NCBI GenBank assembly: GCA_045561055.1
Contig: JBJKYL010000019.1
Coordinates: 248,001-312,000 of the forward strand
Direction of reading: 5' to 3'
Origin: SMWC01 sp045561055
GTDB lineage: Bacteria > Pseudomonadota > Gammaproteobacteria > Steroidobacterales > Rariloculaceae
Length of the DNA: 64,000 nucleotides
The notes below the pieces were generated by a model. That model did no database searches, was not told where the DNA came from, and saw only the letters and a list, made by a program, of their open reading frames with translations. Positions 26,806 to 36,165 of the stretch are shown here, in pieces. Position numbers and translations under genes: made by a program. The stretch's first letter is position 1. Each line of letters opens with the position of its first letter.

Positions 26806-29088
26806 TTAGGGCGGTGTAGTTGTTACCTCGTTAAGCAGTCTCTGCGCTACGCTGTCGGATGGAGACAACGCTAGCAAAAGGCGAGCGTATACTTCGGCTT
26901 CGGTCAGATCGCCACCATCACGATGAATAGTTGCGAGCGCCAGTAGCGTGTCTCGGTGTCCCGGGAATCGCTCATGTACTTGCGTCAGTTTCTCGGTCGC
27001 GCCTTCCTGATCACCGTTAGAGTTCAAAGCAATGCCAACGACGTACTGGAAGTATGGTATATCTGGTGCCAACATGGCCGCAGTTTCTATTTCAGCAAAG
27101 GCCTCTTCGGGTGAACCGGCGCGAACATGTGATAGTCCCAGAGCAAAATGAGCCCCCGGATCTTCGGGGTTATTAGCCACAGCTTGTTGTAGCAGTGTGC
27201 GTGCCGCGGCCTCGTCGCCTCGGAGCCGATAAAGGTCAGCGAGATTAGTGTAGGCGGCGGTGAAGATCGGTGCGCGGTCAATCGCGTTCTGGAAATACGA
27301 TTCAGCCTCCTCGGTCTGGCCGAGTTGAACCAGTGTACTAGCCCAGTTAACCAATCCCTCGGCACGGTCACTGTTGAAAAGCTGCGCTTCTCTATATTCG
27401 GTCAACGCAATATCTAAATCGGCTGACCGGCGTTGACTGAGCTCGGCTCGTGCCGGAAGCAAAATTCGTGCAGCTGTAATCCGTAATGCTCGTAGTTCGT
27501 GAGTCAGAAATCGCTGAGCTAGTTGAACCCGTGCTTCCGGCGGTAAGCCCTCGAGTGCGTCGAGTGCCGCGAGCTGTATAAGTGGCTCCTCGACCCGAAG
27601 TGCATCGTCGATCGTATTAAGCGTGTCGTCGTCAAGCTGTTGTGCAAGCAGACGAACAGCCGTTGCGCGAACGATACTGGGCATAGCAGGGTCGGTTACA
27701 AGCTCTGCGAGCTGTTGCCCCCGATCGGCGGCCCAAGCGCGCCCTGCATTAAGGGTCTGGCCATAGTGAGCCGTTTGCCAGCGACCTTCGGGATACCAAT
27801 TCGCAATAGTTGTCTGTGCCCACTCTGCACTTTCTGAGTTATGACAACTACCACAGGCATTCGGTGTCCCGAGTTCAATCGATAGATCGGGGCGGGGGAT
27901 GCGGAAACTATGATCTCTTCGTGGATCGACGACCATATAGGTCTGCGACGGCATGTGGCAGTCAACGCAGAATGAGCCGGAGGTCTCTCTCTCATGGCGA
28001 TGATGCTGAACAACGTCGTAGGTACTCGCGACGTGGCATTGCCCGCAGAGAGCGTTTCCTTCAAAACGCAGTGACGTGCTGTGTGGGTCATGGCAGTCGC
28101 TACAGGTTACACCTGCGGCGTGCATCCTACTTTGCAAGAATGAGCCGTAGACATAGACTTCGTCCTGAATTTGCCCGTCTGTGTGATAGAGGTTCTGCTC
28201 GAGTAACGAAGGTCGAAAGCTATCTAGCAGAGCGTCGCCTGGTTCGAAGCTATCACTAAACTGGCTTCGGCGGGAGTGACACTGGGCGCAGGTCTCAATC
28301 TCCTGATGGTTATCCAGTGCCGGCATCCGCTTTGCAATAACTGTTTCCGGTTCAAAGATCCAACTAGCATCGGCATCGCGAGTGAGAGTCATGGGAGCTT
28401 GTATGGGTTCTACGACGTGCAATGACCCAGGACCATGACAAGCTTCGCAGTCGACGTTAATACTAGAGAAAGTTGTGCTGTAACTATTCGTTGTTAAGCT
28501 AAAGTTTTTCATCAAATTCGTTGAGTGACACTCGGCACAAGTGCTGTTCCAGTTCTGAAAAATACCGGTCCAATGCAGTGGGTCCATAGCATCAACCGTA
28601 TCGTCGGGATAAAGGTGAAACCATCGTTGCCCACCTTCTGCTTCAGGTTGTGAATCCCACGCAATGCTGAGGGAGTGAAAGGCGCCATCCTCTAGTTCTA
28701 CGAGGTATTGCTGAAGAGGCTCGAAACCGAACGCATATCGAATCTGGTACTCAGTCAGCTCGCCATTTTGGCCATCCGTACGAACCCAATGTTCGGATCC
28801 CCGGCGAAAGAACTCAGTCGTTATGCCGTTATAGAGAAAAGTTACATTGTCGAAGTTTCCAAGTATGGAATCGTCGTTGGCAGCCTGCATCGCAAGATCG
28901 TGATGCGATCCGATCCAAGCCTCAGTTTCATTTGCATGACACCCGGCACACTGTTGCCCACCGACGTATTCGGCTTCGTCGAGATTTTGCACCATGTGGT
29001 CGCCCGGAGCATTGGCGGCACGGTCACAACCGGCAAGATAACTCACCGAACACAGCGCCGCTACATATAGAATTAGGCGATTACGCAT
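26806..29088 (-). CDS. Octaheme c-type cytochrome lipoprotein with TPR domain
   Basis: A 760-residue exported protein. The N-terminal leader ends in a lipobox (SYLAGC, Cys21). I count eight CxxCH haem sites in the first 420 residues: CAGCH (47-51), CAECH, CEACH, CAQCH, CSDCH, CGQCH, CVDCH and CGSCH. This region resembles cytochrome c554/multihaem families. HEAT-like helices and then at least four TPR units (about 560-755) follow. It is probably a periplasm-facing lipid-anchored electron carrier or reductase; the substrate is unknown. The 61-aa membrane protein gene lies just upstream on the same strand. Confidence 0.88.
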   Translation of the reverse strand: MRNRLILYVAALCSVSYLAGCDRAANAPGDHMVQNLDEAEYVGGQQCAGCHANETEAWIGSHHDLAMQAANDDSILGNFDNVTFLYNGITTEFFRRGSEHWVRTDGQNGELTEYQIRYAFGFEPLQQYLVELEDGAFHSLSIAWDSQPEAEGGQRWFHLYPDDTVDAMDPLHWTGIFQNWNSTCAECHSTNLMKNFSLTTNSYSTTFSSINVDCEACHGPGSLHVVEPIQAPMTLTRDADASWIFEPETVIAKRMPALDNHQEIETCAQCHSRRSQFSDSFEPGDALLDSFRPSLLEQNLYHTDGQIQDEVYVYGSFLQSRMHAAGVTCSDCHDPHSTSLRFEGNALCGQCHVASTYDVVQHHRHERETSGSFCVDCHMPSQTYMVVDPRRDHSFRIPRPDLSIELGTPNACGSCHNSESAEWAQTTIANWYPEGRWQTAHYGQTLNAGRAWAADRGQQLAELVTDPAMPSIVRATAVRLLAQQLDDDTLNTIDDALRVEEPLIQLAALDALEGLPPEARVQLAQRFLTHELRALRITAARILLPARAELSQRRSADLDIALTEYREAQLFNSDRAEGLVNWASTLVQLGQTEEAESYFQNAIDRAPIFTAAYTNLADLYRLRGDEAAARTLLQQAVANNPEDPGAHFALGLSHVRAGSPEEAFAEIETAAMLAPDIPYFQYVVGIALNSNGDQEGATEKLTQVHERFPGHRDTLLALATIHRDGGDLTEAEVYARLLLALSPSDSVAQRLLNEVTTTPP

Positions 29089-29140
29089 TAGACATTATTT
29101 ACCGAGGGTTAGGCATGGATGATGCCTCGATCATTTTGGT

Positions 29141-29326
29141 TCAAGGCTTCGGGCCTTGTTGACGCCAGTAGAAATCGTAAACGAACCCAATTATACCGAT
29201 CGCCGCAATCCCCGTTCCTAGACTAAATTCAGGTCCAATCCCGATGCTGAATTCGGAGCCAATCAGAAGGACTTCCATAAAGATGCCGATTACGATGATT
29301 ATGATGCTGAGATATTTTATATGCAT
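29141..29326 (-). CDS. Small two-helix membrane protein
   Basis: A 61-residue protein that is almost entirely hydrophobic: helix 1 at about 4-24 and helix 2 at about 34-51, ending in a short basic tail WRQQGPKP. It precedes the octaheme gene on the same strand by 52 bases, so it may be cotranscribed with it. I do not recognise a family. Support is only the membrane-protein composition and position; there is no strong Shine-Dalgarno. Confidence 0.5.
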   Translation of the reverse strand: MHIKYLSIIIIVIGIFMEVLLIGSEFSIGIGPEFSLGTGIAAIGIIGFVYDFYWRQQGPKP

Positions 29327-29604
29327 AGTAGACTTTAAGGTTGTTATTGTCCTGAAGGATTTCTAACAAAGCTGCGTCCAAAGAGCAAAGTTGGTGCTCG
29401 CGATCAGTAGTCTATTCGCTCGATAGTGTGACAATGCCAGGCTAAAAAATCCATGTGTTGGTGAGACTGTAGAATTTATCAGTCACCCAAACGTGCATGG
29501 GAAAATGCTACCTTCCTTGTGTCTAGCTAATGTTCATGGGCGTTGAATCTGAAAGAAAGCATATGTTATGAATTGTCTTCTTTTTTTGGGGTTGTTCTAG
29601 TCTC

Positions 29605-30477
29605 GTGCGTGATCGCTTGTATATCATGCTTGGCGCTCTGCTGTTTTCGACCGGAGGCGTCGCGATCAAGGCGTCGGCGCTGACCGGTTGGCAACTGTCA
29701 TGCTTTCGTAGTTTTGCTGCCGGCATTGCCTTGCTAGCCTTTTTGCCGTCGGCACGCCGCGCTTGGACTTGGCGCTCCCTTGTTGTCGCTATTCCGTTCG
29801 CTTCGACGTTTACGCTGTTTACTCTGGCGAACAAATTCACGACAGCTGCCAACGCCATTTTTCTTCAGGACACGGCGCCACTCTATATATTACTTCTGGG
29901 CCCGTTCTTGCTCGGCGAGCGTCTACGTCAGCGCGATTTGTTTCTTATGGTGACGCTAGTGTTTGGTCTTGTACTGATATTCGCCGCGTCCCGGGAGACA
30001 ACAATCAACGCGACGGATCCGAGGCTTGGTGATATTCTCGCACTCGTCTCTGGTTTTACGTGGGCACTGACAGTACTGGGATTGCGTTGGATTGCTCTCC
30101 GCGCGCCACATTATGGAGAATCACCAACGACCGCGATAGTCGCGGGTTGTTTTACCGCTTCGCTTGTCGCAGTGCCATTCGCGTTTCCTATAGAGAACGT
30201 GACTGTTGGCAACTGGCTGATTGTTGCGTATCTGGGCATATTTCAGATCGGACTTGCGTATGTGTTTATATCTGAGGGTGTGCTGCGTCTGCGCGCGCTA
30301 GAAGTTTCATTATTGTTGCTGGTCGAGCCTGTTTTCTCCCCTGTCTGGGTATGGTTCTTTCTCAATGAAATACCGGCTGGATTGGCTATCGTCGGTGGCG
30401 CAGTCGTAATCGTTGCCACGGCCGTCCACGCTTTGCAAAGGGAAGGCGTGGATAGTCCGAGTGCTAGTAGCCGATAG
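29605..30477 (+). CDS. EamA/DMT-family transporter
   Basis: A 290-residue inner-membrane protein with about ten hydrophobic helices in two EamA repeats, each with the pattern typical of drug/metabolite transporters (GALLFSTGGVAIKA near the start; GDILALVSGFTWAL near residue 140; EPVFSPVWVWFFLNE near 240). The substrate is unknown. The start is GTG 29605 or ATG 29626. The upstream region 29327-29604 holds nothing recognisable. Confidence 0.88.
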   Translation: MRDRLYIMLGALLFSTGGVAIKASALTGWQLSCFRSFAAGIALLAFLPSARRAWTWRSLVVAIPFASTFTLFTLANKFTTAANAIFLQDTAPLYILLLGPFLLGERLRQRDLFLMVTLVFGLVLIFAASRETTINATDPRLGDILALVSGFTWALTVLGLRWIALRAPHYGESPTTAIVAGCFTASLVAVPFAFPIENVTVGNWLIVAYLGIFQIGLAYVFISEGVLRLRALEVSLLLLVEPVFSPVWVWFFLNEIPAGLAIVGGAVVIVATAVHALQREGVDSPSASSR

Positions 30478-30601
30478 GGTTGCGAGTTTCTGTTTAACCA
30501 GTCTTCCCATTTGTGCCCTAGCACCGTCAGTATCGATTGGACCCGGTATCCTCGGGTTTCCGGTATCATCCCGAACGACCCTAATTAGTCGGAGAGGTCC
30601 C

Positions 30602-31753
30602 ATGGGCTTCAGTACCAAACAGATTCATGCTGGTGTGACGCCGGATCCAGAAACGGGCTCAATCCTCACTCCGATCTATCAGAGCACCACGTTTGTCCAG
30701 GATTCTGTTGATGATTATTTGGCGAAAGGGTATTCATACTCGAGGAGCGGTAATCCAACGGTTCGTGCTTTAGAGAAAAAACTCGCCATACTCGAAGATG
30801 GCTACGACTGCACATGCTATTCAACGGGGATGGCGGCAATTCAGGCTGTCATTCAGGGTACTCTCAGCGCTGGTGACCATGCGGTCGTTTCTGATGTTGC
30901 ATACGGCGGCACCTATCGCTTGTGCACAAAAGTCTATCAGCGCTTCGGTGTGGAGTTCTCCTTCGTCAATAGCGCGAGTGTTGAGGCCATCGAGAGCGCT
31001 GTGAAAGACAACACGCGGTTGATATTGACTGAGACGCCTGCAAATCCAACCTTGAAGCTTACCGATATCGATGCGGTGTCTGCGGTTTCAAGTGCTCGCG
31101 GTATTTTGCACGCAGTGGATAACACGTTTCTGACGCCGTTTTATCAACGTCCTCTTGAGCTTGGTGCCGACATCGTTATCCACAGTACGACGAAATATTT
31201 TGATGGTCACAACGCTACTGTTGGTGGGGCAGTGATAACTAAGACTGAATCAGTTGATGAGTTGATTCGTTTCGTGCAGAACTCGACAGGTGTGATTATG
31301 TCGCCGTGGGTTGCGTGGCTGACATTACAGGGTACTAAGACTCTGTCAATTCGCATGGAACGCCAGTCGACTAATGCGCTTGCGGTCGCTAAGTTTTTAG
31401 AATCACACTCGAAGGTAGTGAAAGTAACGTATCCGGGGCTAGTATCGTTTGATCAACACGACCTAGCGCAAAGTCAGGCTTCTGGATTTGGTGCAATGCT
31501 ATGGTTCGAGGTGGAAGGTGGATTCGAGGCGGGCAAGCGTCTTATGGGCTCTGTTGAAGTCTGTACTCTGGCAGAGAATCTCGGTTCCGTCGAGACGCTT
31601 ATTACGCATCCCGCAACCATGACTCATGCGGACCTCGAGGAGGCAGAGCGTAAGCGTGTCGGGATAACGGACGGGCTCGTCCGGCTTTCCGTCGGTCTTG
31701 AAGATGTTGAAGATGTAATTGGAGATCTAGAGCAGGCCTTGGACAGACTATAG
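30602..31753 (+). CDS. Cys/Met-metabolism PLP enzyme (cystathionine gamma-synthase/lyase type)
   Basis: A 383-residue PLP-dependent transsulfuration enzyme. Motifs: YSRSGNPTVRALE, GMAAIQAV, the TPANPTL aspartate region, DNTFLTPFYQRPLELGAD, and PLP lysine 198 in HSTTKYFDGHN. The C-terminal LAENLGSVETLITHPA and VRLSVGLEDVED are family standards. Whether it is a gamma-synthase, gamma-lyase or O-acyl-homoserine sulfhydrylase cannot be decided by eye. GGAGAGG at 30591-30597 supports ATG 30602. It is followed after 4 bases by the MOSC gene. Confidence 0.9.
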   Translation: MGFSTKQIHAGVTPDPETGSILTPIYQSTTFVQDSVDDYLAKGYSYSRSGNPTVRALEKKLAILEDGYDCTCYSTGMAAIQAVIQGTLSAGDHAVVSDVAYGGTYRLCTKVYQRFGVEFSFVNSASVEAIESAVKDNTRLILTETPANPTLKLTDIDAVSAVSSARGILHAVDNTFLTPFYQRPLELGADIVIHSTTKYFDGHNATVGGAVITKTESVDELIRFVQNSTGVIMSPWVAWLTLQGTKTLSIRMERQSTNALAVAKFLESHSKVVKVTYPGLVSFDQHDLAQSQASGFGAMLWFEVEGGFEAGKRLMGSVEVCTLAENLGSVETLITHPATMTHADLEEAERKRVGITDGLVRLSVGLEDVEDVIGDLEQALDRL

Positions 31754-31757
31754 TCGG

Positions 31758-32609
31758 TTGGTGCGACAGCTCACACAGATAAACCTATTTCCGATCAAGT
31801 CATGCGGGGGCTATTCGGTCGATAGTGCCCTGATGAAAGCTGGCGGTTTGCAAGGTGACCGCCGCTATATGCTTGTTAATGAGAATGGTCGATTTCTTTC
31901 TCAGCGCGCACAGCCACGTATGTCCCTTATCCAGGTTAAACCCGACGATGGAGGGTTTTTGGTGGTTGCACCAGGTCAAACGGAGCTATCATTGCCCGCA
32001 GTCTTGCCAGCGGATGACATGCGCCAGGTTAAAGTCTGGAAGGACGAACTGCCCGCGGTGCTTGCTCCAGCTGCTATTAACGAATGGTTCGCAGCTGTTT
32101 TGGGTATTCCCTGTCAGCTTGTCTATATGAATAAACCGAATGGCCGTAGGGTGAAATCCGGTTACGGTGGCCCCGAAGATAGCTTAAGCTTTGCTGACGG
32201 AGCGCCGGTTATGCTTGTATCGTCCGAATCTCTCGTTGATCTTAATCAGCGTTTGGAGGAATCGGTTGATATGATGCGATTCCGGCCAAATTTTGTTGTT
32301 ACTGCTGGTACTGCTTTCGCGGAGGATCGCTGGAGGCAGATTCGGATTGGCTCAGCGAAATTTGACGTTGCTTGGCCGTGCACCCGTTGCGTGATACCGA
32401 CCGTTGATCCTGCGACCGGGGAGCAAGATGCCCTCGGAGAGCCGATCGCCACGCTTAATGCGTTTCGACGTAGTCCGAGTGGTGTAACGTTTGGGCAGAA
32501 CCTTATACCGCGACGCCTAGGGCAGGTGCAGGTTGGAGATTTAGTAGAGATAGTTGAGAGTTTGGATTATGAAGAAAGAGACACGCGTTGCACACCAAGC
32601 CCGGGCTAA
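31758..32609 (+). CDS. MOSC-domain protein, YcbX-like
   Basis: A 283-residue protein with an N-terminal MOSC_N beta-barrel (INLFPIKSCGGYSVD, GDRRYMLV) and a C-terminal MOSC domain with a Cys-containing motif WPCTRCVIPTVDPATGEQ, as in YcbX-type molybdenum-cofactor sulfur-binding proteins. No N-terminal ferredoxin or PLP domain is attached. It sits tightly between two Cys/Met PLP enzymes (4-base gap upstream, 41-base overlap downstream), suggesting a sulfur-transfer role in that operon. The start is TTG 31758 or GTG 31761. Confidence 0.85.
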   Translation: MVRQLTQINLFPIKSCGGYSVDSALMKAGGLQGDRRYMLVNENGRFLSQRAQPRMSLIQVKPDDGGFLVVAPGQTELSLPAVLPADDMRQVKVWKDELPAVLAPAAINEWFAAVLGIPCQLVYMNKPNGRRVKSGYGGPEDSLSFADGAPVMLVSSESLVDLNQRLEESVDMMRFRPNFVVTAGTAFAEDRWRQIRIGSAKFDVAWPCTRCVIPTVDPATGEQDALGEPIATLNAFRRSPSGVTFGQNLIPRRLGQVQVGDLVEIVESLDYEERDTRCTPSPG

Positions 32610-33738
32610 TCTACCTAAGGGTAATAAATCTCTCGTGGATCCCATTTATCGTTCGGTAAAGTTCACGTTCCCAACTATCGAGGCGGCGATGTCTGCCGAA
32701 GCCCGGCGCGAAGGTTTCGACTACACACGCGACTCGAATCCTACGACGCGCCAACTCGAATGCCTGGCCGCCGAACTCCAGGGTTGCGATGACGCAATCT
32801 GTGTCGCTACCGGAATGGCTGCTGTGTGGCTTGCAGTTATCGGTAACGTTAGAGCCGGCGATCGTATTGTGTTTTTCGTCGAAGGATATCGGCCAATTAG
32901 GTCGCTTGCTCGCGAACGATTGAAACCGTTCGGTGTTAATTTCTCGATGTTGAGCGTGCATGACCATGCCGCAATTTCGGAAGCGTTTGCTGCCGAAGAC
33001 ACGAAACTCGTCGTATTTGAGGCGCCGACTAACCCGATGCTACAAGTCCCCGATCTTGTCGCTATCGTCGAGCTTGCGAAGCAACATGGTGTCACTACTA
33101 TTTTAGATAATACCTTTGGCGGACTTCACAATCACAGCCAGTTCGAAATCGATTACTACGTTCATAGTCTTACGAAATATGCGAGTGGCCATGGCGATGT
33201 TATGGGTGGTGCTGTGATTGCCTCAAAGGAAAATATCCGCAAGCTCAAGCCATGGGCGATTAATATGGGCGCGACGATGGACCCTGGTGCAGCGTTTCTC
33301 ATACTACGAGGACTGCGAACCTACTATCTTCGTTATCGCCGTCACTCCGAAACAGCGCTAGCACTTGCCGAATACCTTCAGAAGAATCCGCGTGTCAAAC
33401 GCGTCTATTATCCCGGGTTGCCGGATGATCCCGGTTACGCATTGGCAAAACAACAGATGGATGATTGTGGTGGAGTATTCAGTTTTGACCTCGATGCTGA
33501 TGAGAAGCAGACTTGGGCATTTATCGATGCATTGGAGCTATTCATGACGACCTCGAGTATCGGGTCTACAGAGTCGCTGGTGGCGCCAGTTAGGCTCTAT
33601 TTTGCTCGAGATCTCACTGCAGAAGAGTCGGCGCTTGCCGGAATTGGTGAAGGGACCGTGCGTTTATCGGTCGGGCTCGAACATTCTGATGACCTCAAAG
33701 CAGACCTCACGCAAGCCTTCGAAAAAATCTTCACATAG
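32569..33738 (+). CDS. Cys/Met-metabolism PLP enzyme (cystathionine beta-lyase-like)
   Basis: A 389-residue fold-type I PLP enzyme of the transsulfuration family, distinct from the copy at 30602. Motifs: YTRDSNPTTRQLE, ATGMAAVWLAV, EAPTNPML, LDNTFGG, and PLP lysine 203 in HSLTKYASGHGDVMGG. TSSIGSTESLVAPV and VRLSVGLEHSDDL follow. The GHGDVMGG form points to the beta-lyase/gamma-synthase-like branch; exact chemistry unknown. ATG 32569 lies inside the end of the MOSC gene with GAGAG upstream, so the two are coupled. Confidence 0.88.
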   Translation: MKKETRVAHQARANLPKGNKSLVDPIYRSVKFTFPTIEAAMSAEARREGFDYTRDSNPTTRQLECLAAELQGCDDAICVATGMAAVWLAVIGNVRAGDRIVFFVEGYRPIRSLARERLKPFGVNFSMLSVHDHAAISEAFAAEDTKLVVFEAPTNPMLQVPDLVAIVELAKQHGVTTILDNTFGGLHNHSQFEIDYYVHSLTKYASGHGDVMGGAVIASKENIRKLKPWAINMGATMDPGAAFLILRGLRTYYLRYRRHSETALALAEYLQKNPRVKRVYYPGLPDDPGYALAKQQMDDCGGVFSFDLDADEKQTWAFIDALELFMTTSSIGSTESLVAPVRLYFARDLTAEESALAGIGEGTVRLSVGLEHSDDLKADLTQAFEKIFT

Positions 33739-33934
33739 GCACTAATATTTAACTTTTAGAGTAGAAATTTGTTCATTCTTGCTATGGGGTAAGGCATGAT
33801 AGTTGCGTATTTCTGCGATGAGTGTTGCCCGTTGGCCATATTCTTTCTCCGACATGAGTATCTAAAGAGCAGGCCCTAGTATGAATATTCTTAGATATTG
33901 GAGAGGTGGTGATGTTGCTCCAGGAAGAGACGTA

Positions 33935-34810
33935 ATGAGCGCCGTTCGTTCTATCGCCCACAATGGACTTACTTGCGCTGCCGTGTTGCTACTAGCCGCC
34001 TGCGGACAGAGTCCTGATAACACGGCTGCCGATGACGCGGCTGCCGCATCAGGTCAGCAGTTACGGGACTGGAGTGAGTTACCGGACTGGAGCGGATGGT
34101 GGCAGATCGAGGGGGGGTTTGAGGCTGTGGCTGCCGCATCACAGGTGCAGGGTACAGGTGGTAACGATTTCCGCTTTGTGACTTCGAATCTGGACATTTA
34201 TCAGCCCGAAGCCAGGCAGATCAGAGCGGCATCCCGTGTGCCCGGTGCAGATCTCGGCGGTGGATCGGCGTTCTGCGTTACGCATCGGTTTAACGGTGGA
34301 AGCAATGGCGGCAACACCAATGACGTTGAGTTTTTGTTGAGGCCAGACAGGCTCACCATTACCAACGGAGACTCACTGCTGCGCCGCATTATCATCGACG
34401 GCAGTTCTCTGCCCGAGAATCCCGAGTTTTCCAATGGTGGTACATCTGTGGGCAGGTGGGAAGGCGATACCCTGGTTGTCGAAACTACCGGTCTATATCC
34501 TGATACGACTTTTCCCATCCCTTCTAACCCTTATCATCCGCCGATTGGAGAGAATGTGTATGTCGTGGAACGCATTCGGCTCAATGAAGACGATAAGCTG
34601 ATCGTTGAGTCGGAGTTAACTGCGCCGCAATTATTGACAGCGCCTATCAGTTTCACCGGCGTTTATGAACGTGATCCCGGGTACGTTTACCGTGACCATG
34701 ACGTATGTTCGTTGAACGATCGCTCGGTTGATCTCGAAACGGGATTTGAGCGTTTCGATCTGACACCGCCGGCTAATCTGCCGCCACCGCCACCACGACC
34801 ATCCAACTAG
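33935..34810 (+). CDS. Hypothetical lipoprotein
   Basis: A 291-residue exported protein with lipobox LLLAAC. The mature part is beta-rich with WSGWWQIEGG, an FCVTHRF motif and GRWEGDTLVVETTGLYPDT, a segment I know from uncharacterised secreted proteins of several phyla. The tail is proline-rich (LPPPPPRP). Function is not recognised. ATG 33935 is preferred because GGAAGAGA precedes it and the signal peptide then begins at the N-terminus; an upstream ATG at 33881 is in frame. It is isolated, 196 bases after the PLP gene. Confidence 0.7.
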   Translation: MSAVRSIAHNGLTCAAVLLLAACGQSPDNTAADDAAAASGQQLRDWSELPDWSGWWQIEGGFEAVAAASQVQGTGGNDFRFVTSNLDIYQPEARQIRAASRVPGADLGGGSAFCVTHRFNGGSNGGNTNDVEFLLRPDRLTITNGDSLLRRIIIDGSSLPENPEFSNGGTSVGRWEGDTLVVETTGLYPDTTFPIPSNPYHPPIGENVYVVERIRLNEDDKLIVESELTAPQLLTAPISFTGVYERDPGYVYRDHDVCSLNDRSVDLETGFERFDLTPPANLPPPPPRPSN

Positions 34811-34994
34811 GTCAGTTAACGTTGCATGGCGCAGAGTGTGGTATGCGGACGATAGTGCAGGAGTCTCTCATGGATAAGAGTAGGGCGGCAAATCGAGTAA
34901 CCGTTAGCGCGGTCAGCACCGCGGTACATCATGGACCGAACGTTGAGCCTTTACCGGCTAACCGGAGCTAGACATGGGTGTGGATGTTCCAAGG

Positions 34995-35034
34995 GGCTAG
35001 CGATAGCCTCCTGGCTATTATCTGGTTAGCCAGG
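34995..35034. repeat. Two tandem hairpins at the 3' end of the cysteine synthase gene
   Basis: Hairpin A: GGCTA / TAGCC with a 4-base loop (34995-35008). Hairpin B: CCTGGCTA / TAGCCAGG with a 9-base loop (35010-35034); its loop contains the gene's stop codon. The arms share TAGCC. No T-tract follows on either strand, so this is not a standard intrinsic terminator. It may stabilise the transcript 3' end. Confidence 0.5.
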
Positions 35035-36028
35035 GCGGTAGTGGTAGGCCTTTCGTCGCGAGAAACTCCGGGTTATAAAGCTTTGACTGATAGCGCGATC
35101 CGGAGTCACATAAAATTGTAACGATCGTTTTGCCTGGTCCTAAGGCTTCGGCCAAACGGATTGCTCCGGCTACGTTAATACCGCTTGAACCACCGAGTAA
35201 TAGTCCTTCTTCTTGAAGTAGCTCATAGCAGATAGATAGCATTTCTTCGTCCGGAATTTGGAACGCGTCGTCGATGTGTGCGCCGTCAAGGTTTCCGGTG
35301 ACGCGACCCTGGCCAATTCCCTCCGTTATCGAGCTGCCTTCGCCTTTAAGTTCGCCAGTCTTTATCCAACTGTAGATCGAGGCGCCCATCGGATCGGCTG
35401 CCGCAGTGACGATGGCAGGATTTTGCCGTTTTAAATAAGCGCTGACACCGGCAAGTGTGCCTCCGGTTCCTACCGCACAGGTAAAGCCATCCACCTGACT
35501 GTCAGTTTGCTCCCAGATCTCCGGGCCTGTGCTGTCAGCATGGCCATCGCGGTTAGCAAGGTTGTCCCATTGATTCGCGTAGAGTACGCCGTACGGTTCG
35601 GTACTAGCTAGCTTTGCAGCGATTCGTTCGGCCTGATGGACGTAGTTATTAGGGTCCCGAAATGGCACGGCTGGTACGGTTCTGAGTTCTGCCCCGCAGA
35701 GCCGAAGGGCATCTTTTTTCTCTTGCGACTGCGTGTCGGGCATGAGTATCAATGTTCGGTAGCCACGGGCATTCGCCACGAGAGCTAGCCCTATTCCAGT
35801 GTTGCCAGCGGTTCCTTCTACGATGAGTCCGCCAGGTTCCAAGACGCCTCGTTTTTCCGCGTCGAGGATGATGTACTTAGCGGCACGATCTTTTACTGAG
35901 CCGCCGGGATTTAGAAACTCGGCTTTGCCGAGGATCGTGCACCCTGTCCGTTCAGACGCTTTCTGTAATTTAATCAGCGGCGTGTTACCAACCGCGTCAA
36001 AAAATCCGTTGCGAATTTTCATAGTCAT
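35018..36028 (-). CDS. Cysteine synthase
   Basis: A 336-residue PLP enzyme forming cysteine from O-acetylserine and sulfide. PLP lysine 46 sits in NPGGSVKDR; substrate loop GTAGNTGIG, GTGGTLAGVSAYL and GGSSGIN follow. The N-terminal VGNTPLIKL is standard. The protein is CysK/CysM-like; which one is not resolved. The frame continues upstream to 36079, but ATG 36028 (or 36022) gives the expected family start. Together with the two PLP enzymes and the MOSC gene it makes this stretch rich in sulfur metabolism. Confidence 0.92.
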   Translation of the reverse strand: MTMKIRNGFFDAVGNTPLIKLQKASERTGCTILGKAEFLNPGGSVKDRAAKYIILDAEKRGVLEPGGLIVEGTAGNTGIGLALVANARGYRTLILMPDTQSQEKKDALRLCGAELRTVPAVPFRDPNNYVHQAERIAAKLASTEPYGVLYANQWDNLANRDGHADSTGPEIWEQTDSQVDGFTCAVGTGGTLAGVSAYLKRQNPAIVTAAADPMGASIYSWIKTGELKGEGSSITEGIGQGRVTGNLDGAHIDDAFQIPDEEMLSICYELLQEEGLLLGGSSGINVAGAIRLAEALGPGKTIVTILCDSGSRYQSKLYNPEFLATKGLPLPPWLTR

Positions 36029-36165
36029 CTTGAAGTGATTTGCGCAGTTATCGCGAAAAAGGGACGCTATTGTACACACGCACCCGTAAGCATAGTTGAA
36101 AGAAACCTAAACGTTATGCCGCGATCAATTCGACGTTATTATCCAAGATCAGTTAACGTGATGTT

